Of a stretch of DNA of 64,000 nt, positions 55,443 to 64,000 are shown piece after piece (within the stretch, counting starts at the first letter, position 1; every line of letters begins with the position of its first letter). The position numbers were made by a program, and so were the translations under genes. The notes below the pieces were generated by a model. It was given only the letters and a program-made list of their open reading frames with translations. It was not told where the DNA came from and ran no database searches. The stretch comes from Micromonospora_I sp040659735 (lineage in GTDB: Bacteria; Actinomycetota; Actinomycetes; Mycobacteriales; Micromonosporaceae), in assembly GCF_040659735.1 (NCBI RefSeq), contig NZ_JBFANZ010000008.1, positions 94,964 to 158,963 on the forward strand. Reading direction: 5' to 3'.

Positions 55443-57512
55443 TCAGGCGGGGAGGCTGGCCACCCCGCGCGGCAGGAACCGCTGCCCGGTCACGCGCTCC
55501 GAGGTGCCGGTCCGGTCCAGGTACGGCGTCACGCCGCCCAGGTGGAACGGCCACCCGGCGCCGAGGATCATGCACAGGTCGATGTCCTGCGCCTCGGCGA
55601 CCACGCCCTCGTCGAGCATCAGCCGGATCTCCTGTGCCAGGGCGGCGAGCGCCCGCTCGCGTACCTCGTCGGCGGTCAGCGGCGACGACCCGGCCTGCAG
55701 CAGCGCGGCGACCTCGGGGTTCACCTCGTTGTCCACCATGATCGGCTTGCCGGCGTCAGCGATCCGCTTGAGGTTCTCGCTCACCCCGAACCGGTCCGGG
55801 AACGCGGCGTGCAGCGTGCCACCCACGTGGTGGGCGACCGCCGGCCCGACGAGCTGGAGCAGCGCCAGGGGGCGCATCGGCAGGCCCAGCGAGTCGAGCG
55901 CGGTGTCGGCCACCTGGGGAGGCGTGCCGGCGTCCACCGCGGCGAAGATCTCGCCGAGGAAGCGGGTCAGGAGGCGGTTGACCACGAACGCCGGGGCGTC
56001 CTTGACCAGCACGCACGACTTGCGCAGCGACTTGCCGACCGCGAACGCGGTGGCCAGGCTGGCCTCGTCGGTCCGCTCGCCGCGGACGATCTCCAGCAGG
56101 GGCAGCACGGCGACCGGGTTGAAGAAGTGGAAACCGACCACCCGCTCCGGGTGCTCCAGGTCGGCGGCCATCGCCGTGACCGAGAGCGAGGAGGTGTTCG
56201 TCGCCAGGATGGCCTCGGGCTTCACGATCTTTTCGAGCTCGGCCCAGACCTGCTTCTTGACGTTCAGCTCCTCGAAGACCGCCTCGATGACGAAGTCGGC
56301 GTCCGCGAACGCTCCCTTGTCGACCGAGCCGCTGACCAGGCCGTACAGCCGGGCCGCCGTCCCCTTGTCCATGCGGCCCTTGCTGACCGCCTTCTCGATC
56401 TCCTTGTGGACGTAGGCGACGCCCTTGTCCACCCGGGACTGGTCCAGGTCGGTCATGACGACCGGCACCTGGAGGCGGCGGGCGAAGAGCAGCGCCAGCT
56501 GCGAGGCCATCAGACCGGCGCCGACGATGCCGACCTTCTTGATGTCGCGGGCCAGCGCCGGCGCGGGCGCGCCGGCCGGCCGCTTGGCCCGCCGCTGCAC
56601 CAGGTCGAACGCGTAGAGGCCGCTGCGCAGCTCCTCGCTCATCACCAGATCGGCGAGGGCCTCGTCCTCGGCGGCGGTGCCCTCCGCGAACGGCGCGTCC
56701 TTCGCCAGGCCGAGCAGCTCCAGCGCCTTGTACGCGGACGGGACCGCGCCGTGCAGCCGCTCGTCGAGCTGCTGCTTGGCGAAGAAGAGCACGCCGTCCC
56801 ACATGTCCTTGTCGACCTCGGGACGGGTCACCGTGACCGTGCCGCGCACGACACCGGCGGCCCACTCCAGCGACCGCTCCAGGAAGTCGGCCGGCTCGAA
56901 GAGGACGTCGGCGATGCCCATCTCCGCCGCCTGCTTCGGCTTGAGCATCTTGTTCTGCATCAGCGGGTTCTGGATGATCACCTGGGTGGCCATCGGGATG
57001 CCGATCAGGTTGGGCAGCAGCTGCGTGCCGCCCCATCCGGGCACCAGGCCGAGGAAGACCTCGGGGAGCGCGAGCGCGGCCGCCCCGCCGGAGAGCGTCC
57101 GGTAGTGGCAGTGCAGCGCCAGCTCCAGGCCGCCGCCCATCGCCGCGCCGTTGACGAACGCGAAGGTCGGCACGGCGCTCTCGCGCAGCCGGGCGAAGAC
57201 CCGGTGGCCGAGGCGGCCGAGCTCGACCGCTTCCGCCCGGTCGGTCACCATCGGGATGCCGGTCACGTCGGCGCCGACACAGAAGATGTACGGCTTGCCG
57301 GTGACCGCGATGAATGCCGGGTCGGCGCCGAGCGCGTCGGTGATCGCGCTGTCCAGGCTGGCCAGGCCGGCCGGACCGAATGAGTTCGGCTTCTTGTGGT
57401 CGAAGCCGTTGTCCAGCGTGATCAGCGCGGCCGGGCGGTCCAGTCCGGGCACGGCGACGAGCCGCAGCAGCGCCTTCGTCACGACCTCGTTGGGGTTCTG
57501 CGGAGTCGTCAC
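55443..57512 (-). CDS. fadB: Fatty acid oxidation multifunctional protein (enoyl-CoA hydratase / 3-hydroxyacyl-CoA dehydrogenase)
   Basis: 689 residues. The N-terminal crotonase domain (about 15-230) keeps the catalytic glutamates Glu130 (GGLE) and Glu151 (LPEVFLG). The dehydrogenase NAD domain starts with KKVGIVGAGLM at 325-335 and continues with His462 in FHFFNP and Glu475; two C-terminal dehydrogenase domains follow. It performs the hydration and oxidation steps of beta-oxidation. The start GTG 57512 overlaps the thiolase stop (GTGA), so FadA and FadB are made together. Confidence 0.95.
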   Translation of the reverse strand: MTTPQNPNEVVTKALLRLVAVPGLDRPAALITLDNGFDHKKPNSFGPAGLASLDSAITDALGADPAFIAVTGKPYIFCVGADVTGIPMVTDRAEAVELGRLGHRVFARLRESAVPTFAFVNGAAMGGGLELALHCHYRTLSGGAAALALPEVFLGLVPGWGGTQLLPNLIGIPMATQVIIQNPLMQNKMLKPKQAAEMGIADVLFEPADFLERSLEWAAGVVRGTVTVTRPEVDKDMWDGVLFFAKQQLDERLHGAVPSAYKALELLGLAKDAPFAEGTAAEDEALADLVMSEELRSGLYAFDLVQRRAKRPAGAPAPALARDIKKVGIVGAGLMASQLALLFARRLQVPVVMTDLDQSRVDKGVAYVHKEIEKAVSKGRMDKGTAARLYGLVSGSVDKGAFADADFVIEAVFEELNVKKQVWAELEKIVKPEAILATNTSSLSVTAMAADLEHPERVVGFHFFNPVAVLPLLEIVRGERTDEASLATAFAVGKSLRKSCVLVKDAPAFVVNRLLTRFLGEIFAAVDAGTPPQVADTALDSLGLPMRPLALLQLVGPAVAHHVGGTLHAAFPDRFGVSENLKRIADAGKPIMVDNEVNPEVAALLQAGSSPLTADEVRERALAALAQEIRLMLDEGVVAEAQDIDLCMILGAGWPFHLGGVTPYLDRTGTSERVTGQRFLPRGVASLPA

Positions 57513-58705
57513 TTGTTCGCACCTTCCCAGGCAGGGTTCTCCCAGATCACGGTGCCGCCCATGCCGATGCCGATGCACATGGCGGTGACGCCGTAGCGCA
57601 CCTCCGGGTGCTCGGCGAACTGGCGGGACAGCTGGGTCATCAGCCGTACGCCCGAGGAGGCGAGCGGGTGACCGATGGCGATGGCGCCACCCCACTGGTT
57701 GACCCGCGGGTCGTCGTCGGCGATCCCGAAGTGGTCGAGGAAGGCGAGCACCTGCACGGCGAACGCCTCGTTGAGCTCGAACAGCCCGATGTCGTCGATG
57801 GTCAGGCCGGCGATGCGCAGCGCCTTCTCGGTCGACGGGATCGGACCGATGCCCATGACCTCGGGCTCGACGCCGACGAAGCCGTACGACACCAGCCGCA
57901 TGCCGATCGGCAGCCCCAGCTCGCGGGCGACGTCCTCGGCGGCGAGCAGGCTGGCGGTCGCGCCGTCGTTGAGGCCGGCGGCGTTGCCCGCGGTCACCTT
58001 GCCGTGCGGACGGAACGGGGTCTTCAGGGTGGCGAGCTTCTCCAGGGACGTTTCGCGGGGCGCCTCGTCCGTGGTGGCCAGGCCCCAGCCGGTCTCCGGG
58101 TCGCGGACCGCCACGGGCACCATGTCGTCCTGCAGCTTGCCGTTGGCGTACGCCTTGGCGGTCTTCTGCTGCGACGCGAGCGCGAAGGCGTCGGTGCGCG
58201 CCTTGGTGATGTGCGGGACCCGGTCGTGCAGGTTCTCCGCCGTCGAACCCATCACCAGCGCGGACGGGTCGACCAGCTTCTCGGTGAGGATGCGCGGGTT
58301 GGGGTCCACGCCCTCGCCCATCGGGTGGCGGCCCATGTGCTCGACGCCGCCGGCGATGGCCACGTCGTAGGCGCCCATGGCGATGCCGCCGGCGACCGAG
58401 GTGACGGCCGTCATGGCGCCGGCGCACATCCGGTCGATCGAGTAGCCGGGCACGGTCTTGGGGAGCCCGGAGAGGAGGGCGGCGGTCCGGCCGATGGTGA
58501 GGCCCTGGTCGCCGATCTGGGTGGTGGCGGCGATGGCCACCTCGTCAACCCGCTCCGGCGGCAGCTGCGGGTTGCGACGCAGCAGTTCGCGGATGCAGCG
58601 GATGACCAGGTCGTCGGCGCGGGTGTTGGCGTACATGCCACCCGCTTTGCCGAACGGGGTGCGGACGCCGTCGACGAAGACGACATCCCGGACTTCACGG
58701 GGCAC
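57509..58705 (-). CDS. fadA: Acetyl-CoA C-acyltransferase (3-ketoacyl-CoA thiolase)
   Basis: 398 residues. The acyl-accepting cysteine is Cys94 in DRMCAGAMTA; the C-terminal His and Cys lie in AIGHPLASSG and TAMCIGIGMGG. It cleaves 3-ketoacyl-CoA with CoA to acetyl-CoA, the last beta-oxidation step. The start GTG 58705 is preceded by a near-ideal AAAGGAGG. It is the first gene of a two-gene operon with fadB and is divergent from galE. Confidence 0.95.
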   Translation of the reverse strand: MPREVRDVVFVDGVRTPFGKAGGMYANTRADDLVIRCIRELLRRNPQLPPERVDEVAIAATTQIGDQGLTIGRTAALLSGLPKTVPGYSIDRMCAGAMTAVTSVAGGIAMGAYDVAIAGGVEHMGRHPMGEGVDPNPRILTEKLVDPSALVMGSTAENLHDRVPHITKARTDAFALASQQKTAKAYANGKLQDDMVPVAVRDPETGWGLATTDEAPRETSLEKLATLKTPFRPHGKVTAGNAAGLNDGATASLLAAEDVARELGLPIGMRLVSYGFVGVEPEVMGIGPIPSTEKALRIAGLTIDDIGLFELNEAFAVQVLAFLDHFGIADDDPRVNQWGGAIAIGHPLASSGVRLMTQLSRQFAEHPEVRYGVTAMCIGIGMGGTVIWENPAWEGANK

Positions 58706-58923
58706 TGTTGAGCCTCCTTTTCGACCATCATTCGGCCTTCGCGCCGCCAGGCACTACGGACCGGATGAAGGTCGCCGACATGGGCGGGTCCTTCGGATGC
58801 TACTCGCCGGTAACTAGCGCGCGGCAGCCGCTCCGCTGTGGTGCGGACCACATCCGGGGGCGCGGGTCCGGGATCCGCGTCCGGTACCTTCGTCGCGAGT
58901 GTTCGGGCGACGCGGAGGTTGGC

Positions 58924-59946
58924 GTGAAGGTTTTGATCGCGGGCGGCGCAGGCTTCATCGGGAGCACCATCGCGTCCGCCTGCCTGGACGACGGCATCGT
59001 CCCGGTCGTGCTCGACAACCTGAGCACCGGGCGGGTCGAGTTCACCCGCGACCGCATCTTCTACCAGGGTGACATCGCCGACGGGCAGCTGATCGACCGG
59101 ATCTTCGCCGAGCACCCCGACATCGAGGCCATCGTGCACGCGGCCGCGCTGATCGTCGTGCCCGAGTCTGTCGCGCAGCCGCTGCGCTACTACCGGGAGA
59201 ACGTGGCGAAGTCGCTCGACTTCATCGAGCACGTCGTGCGCAACGGCTGCCACCGCTACCTGTTCAGCTCCTCGGCCGCGATCTACCGGCCCGGCGACGA
59301 CTTCTCCGTCGACGAGACGTCGCCGGTCGAGCCGACGAGCCCGTACGCCCGGACGAAGGCCGTCATGGAATGGGTGATGGAGGACGCGGCCGCGGCCACC
59401 CCGCTGCGGGCCCTGTCGCTGCGTTACTTCAATCCCATCGGCGCCGACCCCGCGCTCCGCACCGGCCTGCAGCTGCGTAACCCCAGCCACCTGCTGGGCA
59501 AGTTGCTCACCGCCGCGGAGAGCGGCGAGGAATTCGCGATCACCGGCGCCGACTGGCCGACCCGCGACGGTTCCGGCATCCGCGACTACATCCACGTGTG
59601 GGATCTCGCCCGGGCCCACGTGCAGGCGCTGCGCCGCTTCGACGCGATCCTGCCCGAGGACGGGGCCCGGTCGTACGAGGTGATCAACCTCGGCACCGGC
59701 AACGGCACCACGGTGCGCGAGTTCGTAACTGCGTTCCAGTCGCTCTCCGACCGGCCGGTCCGGGTGACCGAGCACCCGCGGCGGCCCGGTGACAGCGCCG
59801 GCTCCTACACCCGCAGTTCCCGCTCCCGGGAGCTGCTGGACTGGACACCCGAGCTGACGGTCGAGGAGGGCATCCGCCACTCGCTGCAGTGGTGGGCCCG
59901 ACGCGACGAGGTGCTCGGCGCGGACGCTGTCGGCGCCCGCGCCTGA
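58924..59946 (+). CDS. galE: UDP-glucose 4-epimerase
   Basis: 340 residues, an extended short-chain dehydrogenase. NAD binding is by GGAGFIG (7-13). The catalytic pair Tyr141 and Lys145 is in SPYARTK, with the serine in LFSSSAAIY. Later RYFNPIGAD and DYIHVWDLARAH are typical of GalE. It interconverts UDP-glucose and UDP-galactose. The length fits; other NDP-sugar epimerases cannot be excluded. The start GTG 58924 follows GGAGG. It is convergent with rnd, with 8 bases between. Confidence 0.9.
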   Translation: MKVLIAGGAGFIGSTIASACLDDGIVPVVLDNLSTGRVEFTRDRIFYQGDIADGQLIDRIFAEHPDIEAIVHAAALIVVPESVAQPLRYYRENVAKSLDFIEHVVRNGCHRYLFSSSAAIYRPGDDFSVDETSPVEPTSPYARTKAVMEWVMEDAAAATPLRALSLRYFNPIGADPALRTGLQLRNPSHLLGKLLTAAESGEEFAITGADWPTRDGSGIRDYIHVWDLARAHVQALRRFDAILPEDGARSYEVINLGTGNGTTVREFVTAFQSLSDRPVRVTEHPRRPGDSAGSYTRSSRSRELLDWTPELTVEEGIRHSLQWWARRDEVLGADAVGARA

Positions 59947-59954
59947 CCCGTCTC

Positions 59955-61274
59955 CTACTCCTTGGCGCTCAGCGCCGCCGTCAGCTCCTCCACGATCAGC
60001 CCCACCTGCCACGCCCGCGCCCCGTAGCCGCGCAGCGTGGCCGAGACCGTGTCCACCGTGATCTCCTCCGGCGGGGTCCAGGCCAGGCGTCGTACCGAAT
60101 CCGGGGTGATCAGGTTCTCCGGCGGTAGGACGTGCGCCGCGGCGATGCGGGTGACCACCTCGCGGCAGCGGGCGAGCCGTCCGGCCGCCGCCGGGTCCCG
60201 TTCGGCCCAGCGGTGCGGCGGCGGTGGGCCCTCGACGGGCGGGGTCACCGGCAGCGCGTCGTCGGGCAGATCCCGGGCCTCTGCGAGCGCGTCGAGCCAG
60301 GTCCGGGCCAACCGACGTACGGAACGGCCGCCGAACCCGGGCAGGGTCAGCAGCGTGCGCTCGTCGCGCGGGTCGAGCTCGGCGGCCGCGATGATGGCCG
60401 CGTCCGGGAGAACCCGACCGGGCGCCGAGTCGCGGCGCGCCGCGATCGTGTCGCGCGCGTGCCAGATCGCCCGGACCCGCGCCTGTGCCCGCGCCCCTCG
60501 GATGCGATGCATGCCCGAGGTGCGCCGCCACGGTTCGGCGCGCTGCCGGGGCGGCTGTCCGCCCCACAGGATCAAGGCGGCGAACTCCTCGGCCGCCCAC
60601 CCCTGCTTGCCCTGCCGCTCCAGCTCGACGGCGAGCGAATCGCGCAGGTCCGTCAGGAGCTCCACGTCGAGCGCCGCGTAGGTCAGCCACGACTCGGGCA
60701 GCGGACGGGTGGACCAGTCGGCGGCGGAGTGGTGCTTCTCCAGGGTGAAACCGAGTAGTTGTTCGGTCAGCGCGGCCAGGCCGACCCGCTCGAACCCGGC
60801 CAACCGGGCGGCCAGCTCGGTGTCAAATAGCCGACGCGGACGCAGGCCGATCTCCGCCAGACACTGCAGGTCCTGGCTGGCCGCGTGCAGCACCCACTCG
60901 GCGTCCGCGATCGCCTCGTCGAGGGAGCTCAGGTCGTTGAGGGGCAGTGGGTCGATCAGCGTGGTGCCCGCGCCCTCGCGCCGCAGCTGCACGAGGTAGG
61001 CGCGCTGGCTGTAGCGGTAGCCGGAGGCACGCTCGGCGTCGATCGCGACCGCGCCGGTGCCGGCGCCGAAGCGGGCGACGACGTCGGCCAGGCCGGCCGG
61101 CGTCTCCACCGGGGCGGGGGTGCCTTCACGCGGGGCGATCAGCGGTACGGGACCGGCGGGCGTCGGGGCGGGCCCCACGACGTCGGACGCCGACCCGGCG
61201 GCCGGCGGAGAGTGCGGCTCGTCCCCTGCATGACGTTGCGCGGCCCGACGGCGCAGGGGTGGTTCGTCGGTCAC
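59955..61274 (-). CDS. rnd: Ribonuclease D
   Basis: 439 residues. A disordered N-terminus (1-55) precedes the DEDDy 3'-5' exonuclease domain: Asp79 and Glu81 in AIDAERASG, Asp135 in AASQDLQCL, Tyr199 and Asp203 in TYAALDVELL. An HRDC domain follows at about 230-320, with a further helical C-terminus. It trims tRNA and other small RNA 3' ends. The start GTG 61274 is 7 bases after a minus-strand TAGGGT, suggesting a leaderless mRNA. Confidence 0.93.
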   Translation of the reverse strand: MTDEPPLRRRAAQRHAGDEPHSPPAAGSASDVVGPAPTPAGPVPLIAPREGTPAPVETPAGLADVVARFGAGTGAVAIDAERASGYRYSQRAYLVQLRREGAGTTLIDPLPLNDLSSLDEAIADAEWVLHAASQDLQCLAEIGLRPRRLFDTELAARLAGFERVGLAALTEQLLGFTLEKHHSAADWSTRPLPESWLTYAALDVELLTDLRDSLAVELERQGKQGWAAEEFAALILWGGQPPRQRAEPWRRTSGMHRIRGARAQARVRAIWHARDTIAARRDSAPGRVLPDAAIIAAAELDPRDERTLLTLPGFGGRSVRRLARTWLDALAEARDLPDDALPVTPPVEGPPPPHRWAERDPAAAGRLARCREVVTRIAAAHVLPPENLITPDSVRRLAWTPPEEITVDTVSATLRGYGARAWQVGLIVEELTAALSAKE

Positions 61275-61281
61275 GTCGCAA

Positions 61282-61287
61282 ACCCTA
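61282..61287 (-). promoter_or_regulatory. Candidate -10 box of leaderless rnd mRNA
   Basis: On the minus strand TAGGGT is 7 bases before GTG 61274; the intervening TTGCGAC is not a ribosome binding site. Confidence 0.5.
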
Positions 61288-61537
61288 GTGCGGCAGCGGG
61301 TCGAGCGGGCACAGCTGGGGTCCGGCGCGCCGGACCGGAACCGCCCGATGCACGCAGCGTGAGGCCCACGACGCAGGCGGGACAACGGGGAAGACAAACC
61401 CCTTTCCTGCAGGTACGGTCCACCCTGCCGATCAGTACTCTGGGTTGTCCGCAGGTGCGAGTGTGTACGGGGCCGTGTGCGCGGTCCGGTCGCCGCGCGA
61501 CGATCGGCAGTGGAGCCTCAGGGGAGGGCGTCGATAC

Positions 61538-62842
61538 ATGAGCAGTGGCTACGACCCGCGTGTGGCGCAGTCCGGCGCGGAGCCGGACGGGTCGCGGCAC
61601 GCGGCGGACGACGCCTCGCCCGTGTCGCCTTCGGCGGCACCGCAGGCGCAACCCGGTCCGGTCGCGGCCACTCCCGCCTTCCCGTCGCCGTCGCACCCCG
61701 GCGCGTCCCCCGTGAGTGCTGTCCCGGCCTCCGGCCCGGATGAGCCGATGCAGGGGCGCCCCGGCCCGATGCCGCCGCGGATGGAGCCGCCGCAGACGGC
61801 GGTCGCGCCGTTCCCCGCCCCGCCGCAGCCGGCCCCGCCGTTCGGCACCACCCCGCAGTTCCTCGCTCCGCCGACGAGCGCGCCGGCATCGGTGCCGCCC
61901 GCGCCGGTGACCGGCGAAGCACACCCGGGCCTCGCGGCCGCTCCGGCTTCCGGCGGCGCCTGGGAGCCGTCGGTCGGCTATCCCCGCCCGTACACCCCGC
62001 CCCCGCCCCAGGTGGAGCCCCTCCACGCCGCGACCGGCGCCACCGGCGCGGTCGCCGCCAAGCGGCGGCTGGCCTGGCCGGGCGTCACCGCGCTGCTGCT
62101 GGTCGTCGCGCTCGGCGGTGTCGCCGGGTTCCAGGCCCACCAGATCGACCGGCTGAGCGACCGGCTCAGCGCCGCCGACCGCCGCGTGGCGGAGGCGCAG
62201 GCCGCCGACGACACGCGCCTGGACGCGGTCGAGGGGCGGGCGACGCAGCTGGAGAAGCAGGCCGGCGACGTCTTCAACCCTGAGGCGATCTCCACCGCCG
62301 TGCTGCCCAGCGTGTTCCGGGTCAGCGCCGGCCAGTTCACGGGCACGGCGTTCGCCGTGGGCAAGCCGGCCACCGGCGGCGGCACGAACCTGTTCACCAA
62401 CTTCCACGTGGTCGAATCCGTGTGGAACGGCGGTGGCCGCGAGGTCTTCATCGAGCGTCGCGATCAGCGTTTCCCCGCGACCATCGTGAAGGTCGACAAG
62501 GTCAACGACGTCGCTCAGCTCAAGGCGGACGGCAAGTTCACCGGGCTGGTCACGGCGGGCGAGCCGGTGAAGTCCGGTCAGCAGATCGTCGTGGTGGGAG
62601 CCCCGCTCGGGCTCGAGGACACCGTCACGACCGGCGTGGTGAGCGCATTCCGCAAGTCGCCGGACGGCTCGGGGACGACGATCCAGTTCGACGCCCCGAT
62701 CAACCCCGGCAACTCGGGCGGACCGGTGATCAACGGGGCCAAGCAGGTGGTGGGCATCGCCACCGCCAAGGCACGCGACGCCGAGGGCATCGGCCTGGCT
62801 GTGCCGATCAAAACGGCCTGCGACGAGTTCAAGGTCTGCTGA
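61538..62842 (+). CDS. Membrane-anchored trypsin-like serine protease (S1C/HtrA-like)
   Basis: 434 residues. A long proline/alanine-rich cytosolic region (1-170) precedes one transmembrane helix (178-198), a short coiled coil (199-243) and a trypsin-like domain with His290 (TNFHVVE), Asp324 (VNDVAQL) and Ser393 (GNSGGPV). No PDZ domain follows, unlike typical HtrA. It probably cleaves misfolded or specific envelope proteins outside the membrane. The start ATG 61538 follows GGGGAGGG. The next gene encodes a membrane protein with the same overall layout. Confidence 0.9.
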   Translation: MSSGYDPRVAQSGAEPDGSRHAADDASPVSPSAAPQAQPGPVAATPAFPSPSHPGASPVSAVPASGPDEPMQGRPGPMPPRMEPPQTAVAPFPAPPQPAPPFGTTPQFLAPPTSAPASVPPAPVTGEAHPGLAAAPASGGAWEPSVGYPRPYTPPPPQVEPLHAATGATGAVAAKRRLAWPGVTALLLVVALGGVAGFQAHQIDRLSDRLSAADRRVAEAQAADDTRLDAVEGRATQLEKQAGDVFNPEAISTAVLPSVFRVSAGQFTGTAFAVGKPATGGGTNLFTNFHVVESVWNGGGREVFIERRDQRFPATIVKVDKVNDVAQLKADGKFTGLVTAGEPVKSGQQIVVVGAPLGLEDTVTTGVVSAFRKSPDGSGTTIQFDAPINPGNSGGPVINGAKQVVGIATAKARDAEGIGLAVPIKTACDEFKVC

Positions 62843-62854
62843 GCTCCGCTCGTC

Positions 62855-62883
62855 AGTCCGTCGTTCTTTAGTCCGTCGTTCTT
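62855..62883. repeat. 14-base tandem duplication
   Basis: AGTCCGTCGTTCTT occurs twice with one base between, in the gap between the protease and coiled-coil genes. Confidence 0.7.
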
Positions 62884-62945
62884 CTCCCTTGCCGCACCCT
62901 TCCGCGCCCGAGACGTCTCCCGGTGCGCCTGTTCATGGAGGAAAC

Positions 62946-63863
62946 ATGTCCCACCCTTCGCACGCCCCGGACGGATCGTCCGTCCCGCCCGGCGGGTCCG
63001 AGCCGGTGACGCAGCCGCTGTCGAGCGGCGGGGAGCAGGCGTACACCCTGCCCGATCCCGGTTACTCCCCGGCGGCGCACGCTCCGGCCCCGCAGCCGCC
63101 GGCGGCGACCTCCGCCCCGCAGCCGCCGGCCGCCCGTCCCGCACCGGGGTACGCGCCGGATTCGGCGCCCGCCTCCGCCGGCACGCCGCACCCGGCGCTG
63201 CTGAACCCGACCATGGCGATGCCGTCGGCCCACACCCCGCCGCAGGCGCCGCCCGGAGCCGGGTTCGCCGACGCGGGCGCGCCGGCGTCCGCGCCGCCGC
63301 TCGCTGGACAGGTTTCCGGGCCGCCGGTCTCGGGGATGCCGGCGCCGCAGCCGTACCCGGGCGCCCCGATGTCCGCCCCGCCGTACGGTCAGCCGATGGC
63401 CGGTGCGCCGCTGTCGGGCGTGCCCTACGGCGCGCCGGCGCCCGTCGGCCCCGGCAAGAGCAAGGGCAAGAGCACGCTCGTGCTGGCGCTCGTGGCAGTG
63501 CTTCTGTTCGTGATCGGCGGCGTGATGACCGGGCTCTTCGTCGCCAAGTCCGGTGAGCTGACCAAGACCGAGAAGCAGTTGAGCGCCCAGGTGGCCGACC
63601 GGGACGCCAAGATCGACGCCAACACCAAGGAAATCGACGGGCTCAAGCGTGACCTGCAGGGTGCGCGGGACGATCTCGACGACGTCAAGCAGGACCTCAC
63701 CGGCACGCAGAACGACCGTGACGAGCAGGCCCGACAGAAGGAGGTCATCGGCAAGTGCCTTGACCTGCTGGGCAAGGCACTGTCGGCGAAGAGTCAGTCG
63801 GCCTTCGAGAAGGCGGCCAAGGAGGCCGACAAGGTTTGCGCGGAAGCGGAGAAGTACCAGTAA
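62946..63863 (+). CDS. Proline-rich membrane protein with extracytoplasmic coiled coil
   Basis: 305 residues. A proline/alanine-rich N-terminus (1-170) precedes a lysine-flanked transmembrane helix (177-200), a coiled coil rich in heptads (204-265, with repeated DLxxxxDDL-type spacing) and a short end with Cys271 and Cys299. No enzymatic domain is seen. It lies 103 bases behind a protease with the same N-terminal plan, so it may be a partner, scaffold or substrate; this is inference. The start ATG 62946 follows GGAGGAAAC. Confidence 0.82.
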   Translation: MSHPSHAPDGSSVPPGGSEPVTQPLSSGGEQAYTLPDPGYSPAAHAPAPQPPAATSAPQPPAARPAPGYAPDSAPASAGTPHPALLNPTMAMPSAHTPPQAPPGAGFADAGAPASAPPLAGQVSGPPVSGMPAPQPYPGAPMSAPPYGQPMAGAPLSGVPYGAPAPVGPGKSKGKSTLVLALVAVLLFVIGGVMTGLFVAKSGELTKTEKQLSAQVADRDAKIDANTKEIDGLKRDLQGARDDLDDVKQDLTGTQNDRDEQARQKEVIGKCLDLLGKALSAKSQSAFEKAAKEADKVCAEAEKYQ

Positions 63864-63884
63864 CGCCGGGGATCAAGGCCAACT

Positions 63885-63935
63885 GCGTCGATCAAGGGCG
63901 TCTTCACACGATCAGAGATCAAACCGTGTGAAGAG
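63885..63935. repeat. Palindromic intergenic repeat, copy 3 (truncated)
   Basis: The left arm GCGTCGATCAAGGGCGTC and the loop ATCAGAGATCAAACC match the copies at 3836 and 52709. The right arm follows only through GTGTGAAGA and then departs, so the distal 15 or so bases are lost or replaced. Confidence 0.75.
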
Positions 63936-64000
63936 CTGGTCATCCTCGTGCTCACCGCCGTGTTTGCCGCCACCCGCGCCCAGACCCGGACACTCCGCGG

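Overview
The window is GC-rich actinobacterial chromosome, most likely from the Micromonosporaceae (Micromonospora or a close relative). The evidence is third codon positions that are almost always G or C, frequent GTG and TTG starts, and actinobacterial families (DUF3039, DUF3093, DUF3099, DUF3159, DUF3710, DUF4193, IdeR, HrdB-type sigma factor). The genus is an inference. I see no rRNA, tRNA, CRISPR array, phage or transposase.

Layout. 0.3-7.1 kb holds peripheral genes: a DUF3626 protein, a cysteine-rich pentapeptide protein, two lipoproteins, a TRM11-type RNA methyltransferase, DUF5522 and L-2-hydroxyglutarate oxidase. 7.2-16.8 kb holds IdeR, a rhodanese, a facing pair of lysine deacylase (AcuC) and lysine acetyltransferase (Pat-like), a group 2 sigma factor, Spo0M, Dtd and a methyltransferase. 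17-24.5 kb holds DUF1684, a GH65 enzyme preceded by a gene remnant, an HhH-GPD protein, DUF3099, the pseudouridine pair PsuK/PsuG, DUF3039 and a TRIC-type channel. 24.6-41.5 kb is a core block: helicase, principal sigma factor, inositol monophosphatase, LytR_C/Cei-like protein, DUF4193, DUF3093, dUTPase, DUF3710, OB-fold protein, DUF3159, two TrkA/RCK proteins, a KimA-type potassium transporter, a TrmA-type methyltransferase and AnmK. From memory, its order closely follows the Mycobacterium tuberculosis segment Rv2681-Rv2711. 41.6-45.9 kb is a complete glucose/mannose-type ABC transporter operon. 46-48 kb is dxs, preceded by a 26-codon overlapping reading frame. 48-54.5 kb holds a beta-propeller protein, a C39-like peptidase divergent from a two-component system, a DUF2637 membrane protein and a VOC protein. 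54.6-64 kb holds a proline-rich membrane protein, the fadA-fadB operon, galE, rnd, a membrane-anchored serine protease and a coiled-coil membrane protein.

How the genes work together. Potassium homeostasis is represented by two RCK subunits beside a KimA-type permease. Protein acetylation is represented by AcuC beside Pat. Sugar uptake is a self-contained operon, and fatty acid beta-oxidation is a two-gene, translationally coupled unit.

Non-coding signals. A family of roughly 65 bp palindromic repeats occurs three times (3836, 52709 and a truncated copy at 63885). A separate 54 bp perfect palindrome lies at 55381. At least eight genes have a TANNNT hexamer 6-8 bases before the start codon and no ribosome binding site, which suggests leaderless mRNAs. 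The two sigma factor genes share 204 nt of DNA with only three differences. No striking new multi-gene system is evident; the repeats, the sigma gene homogenisation and the dxs leader frame are the most unusual signals.
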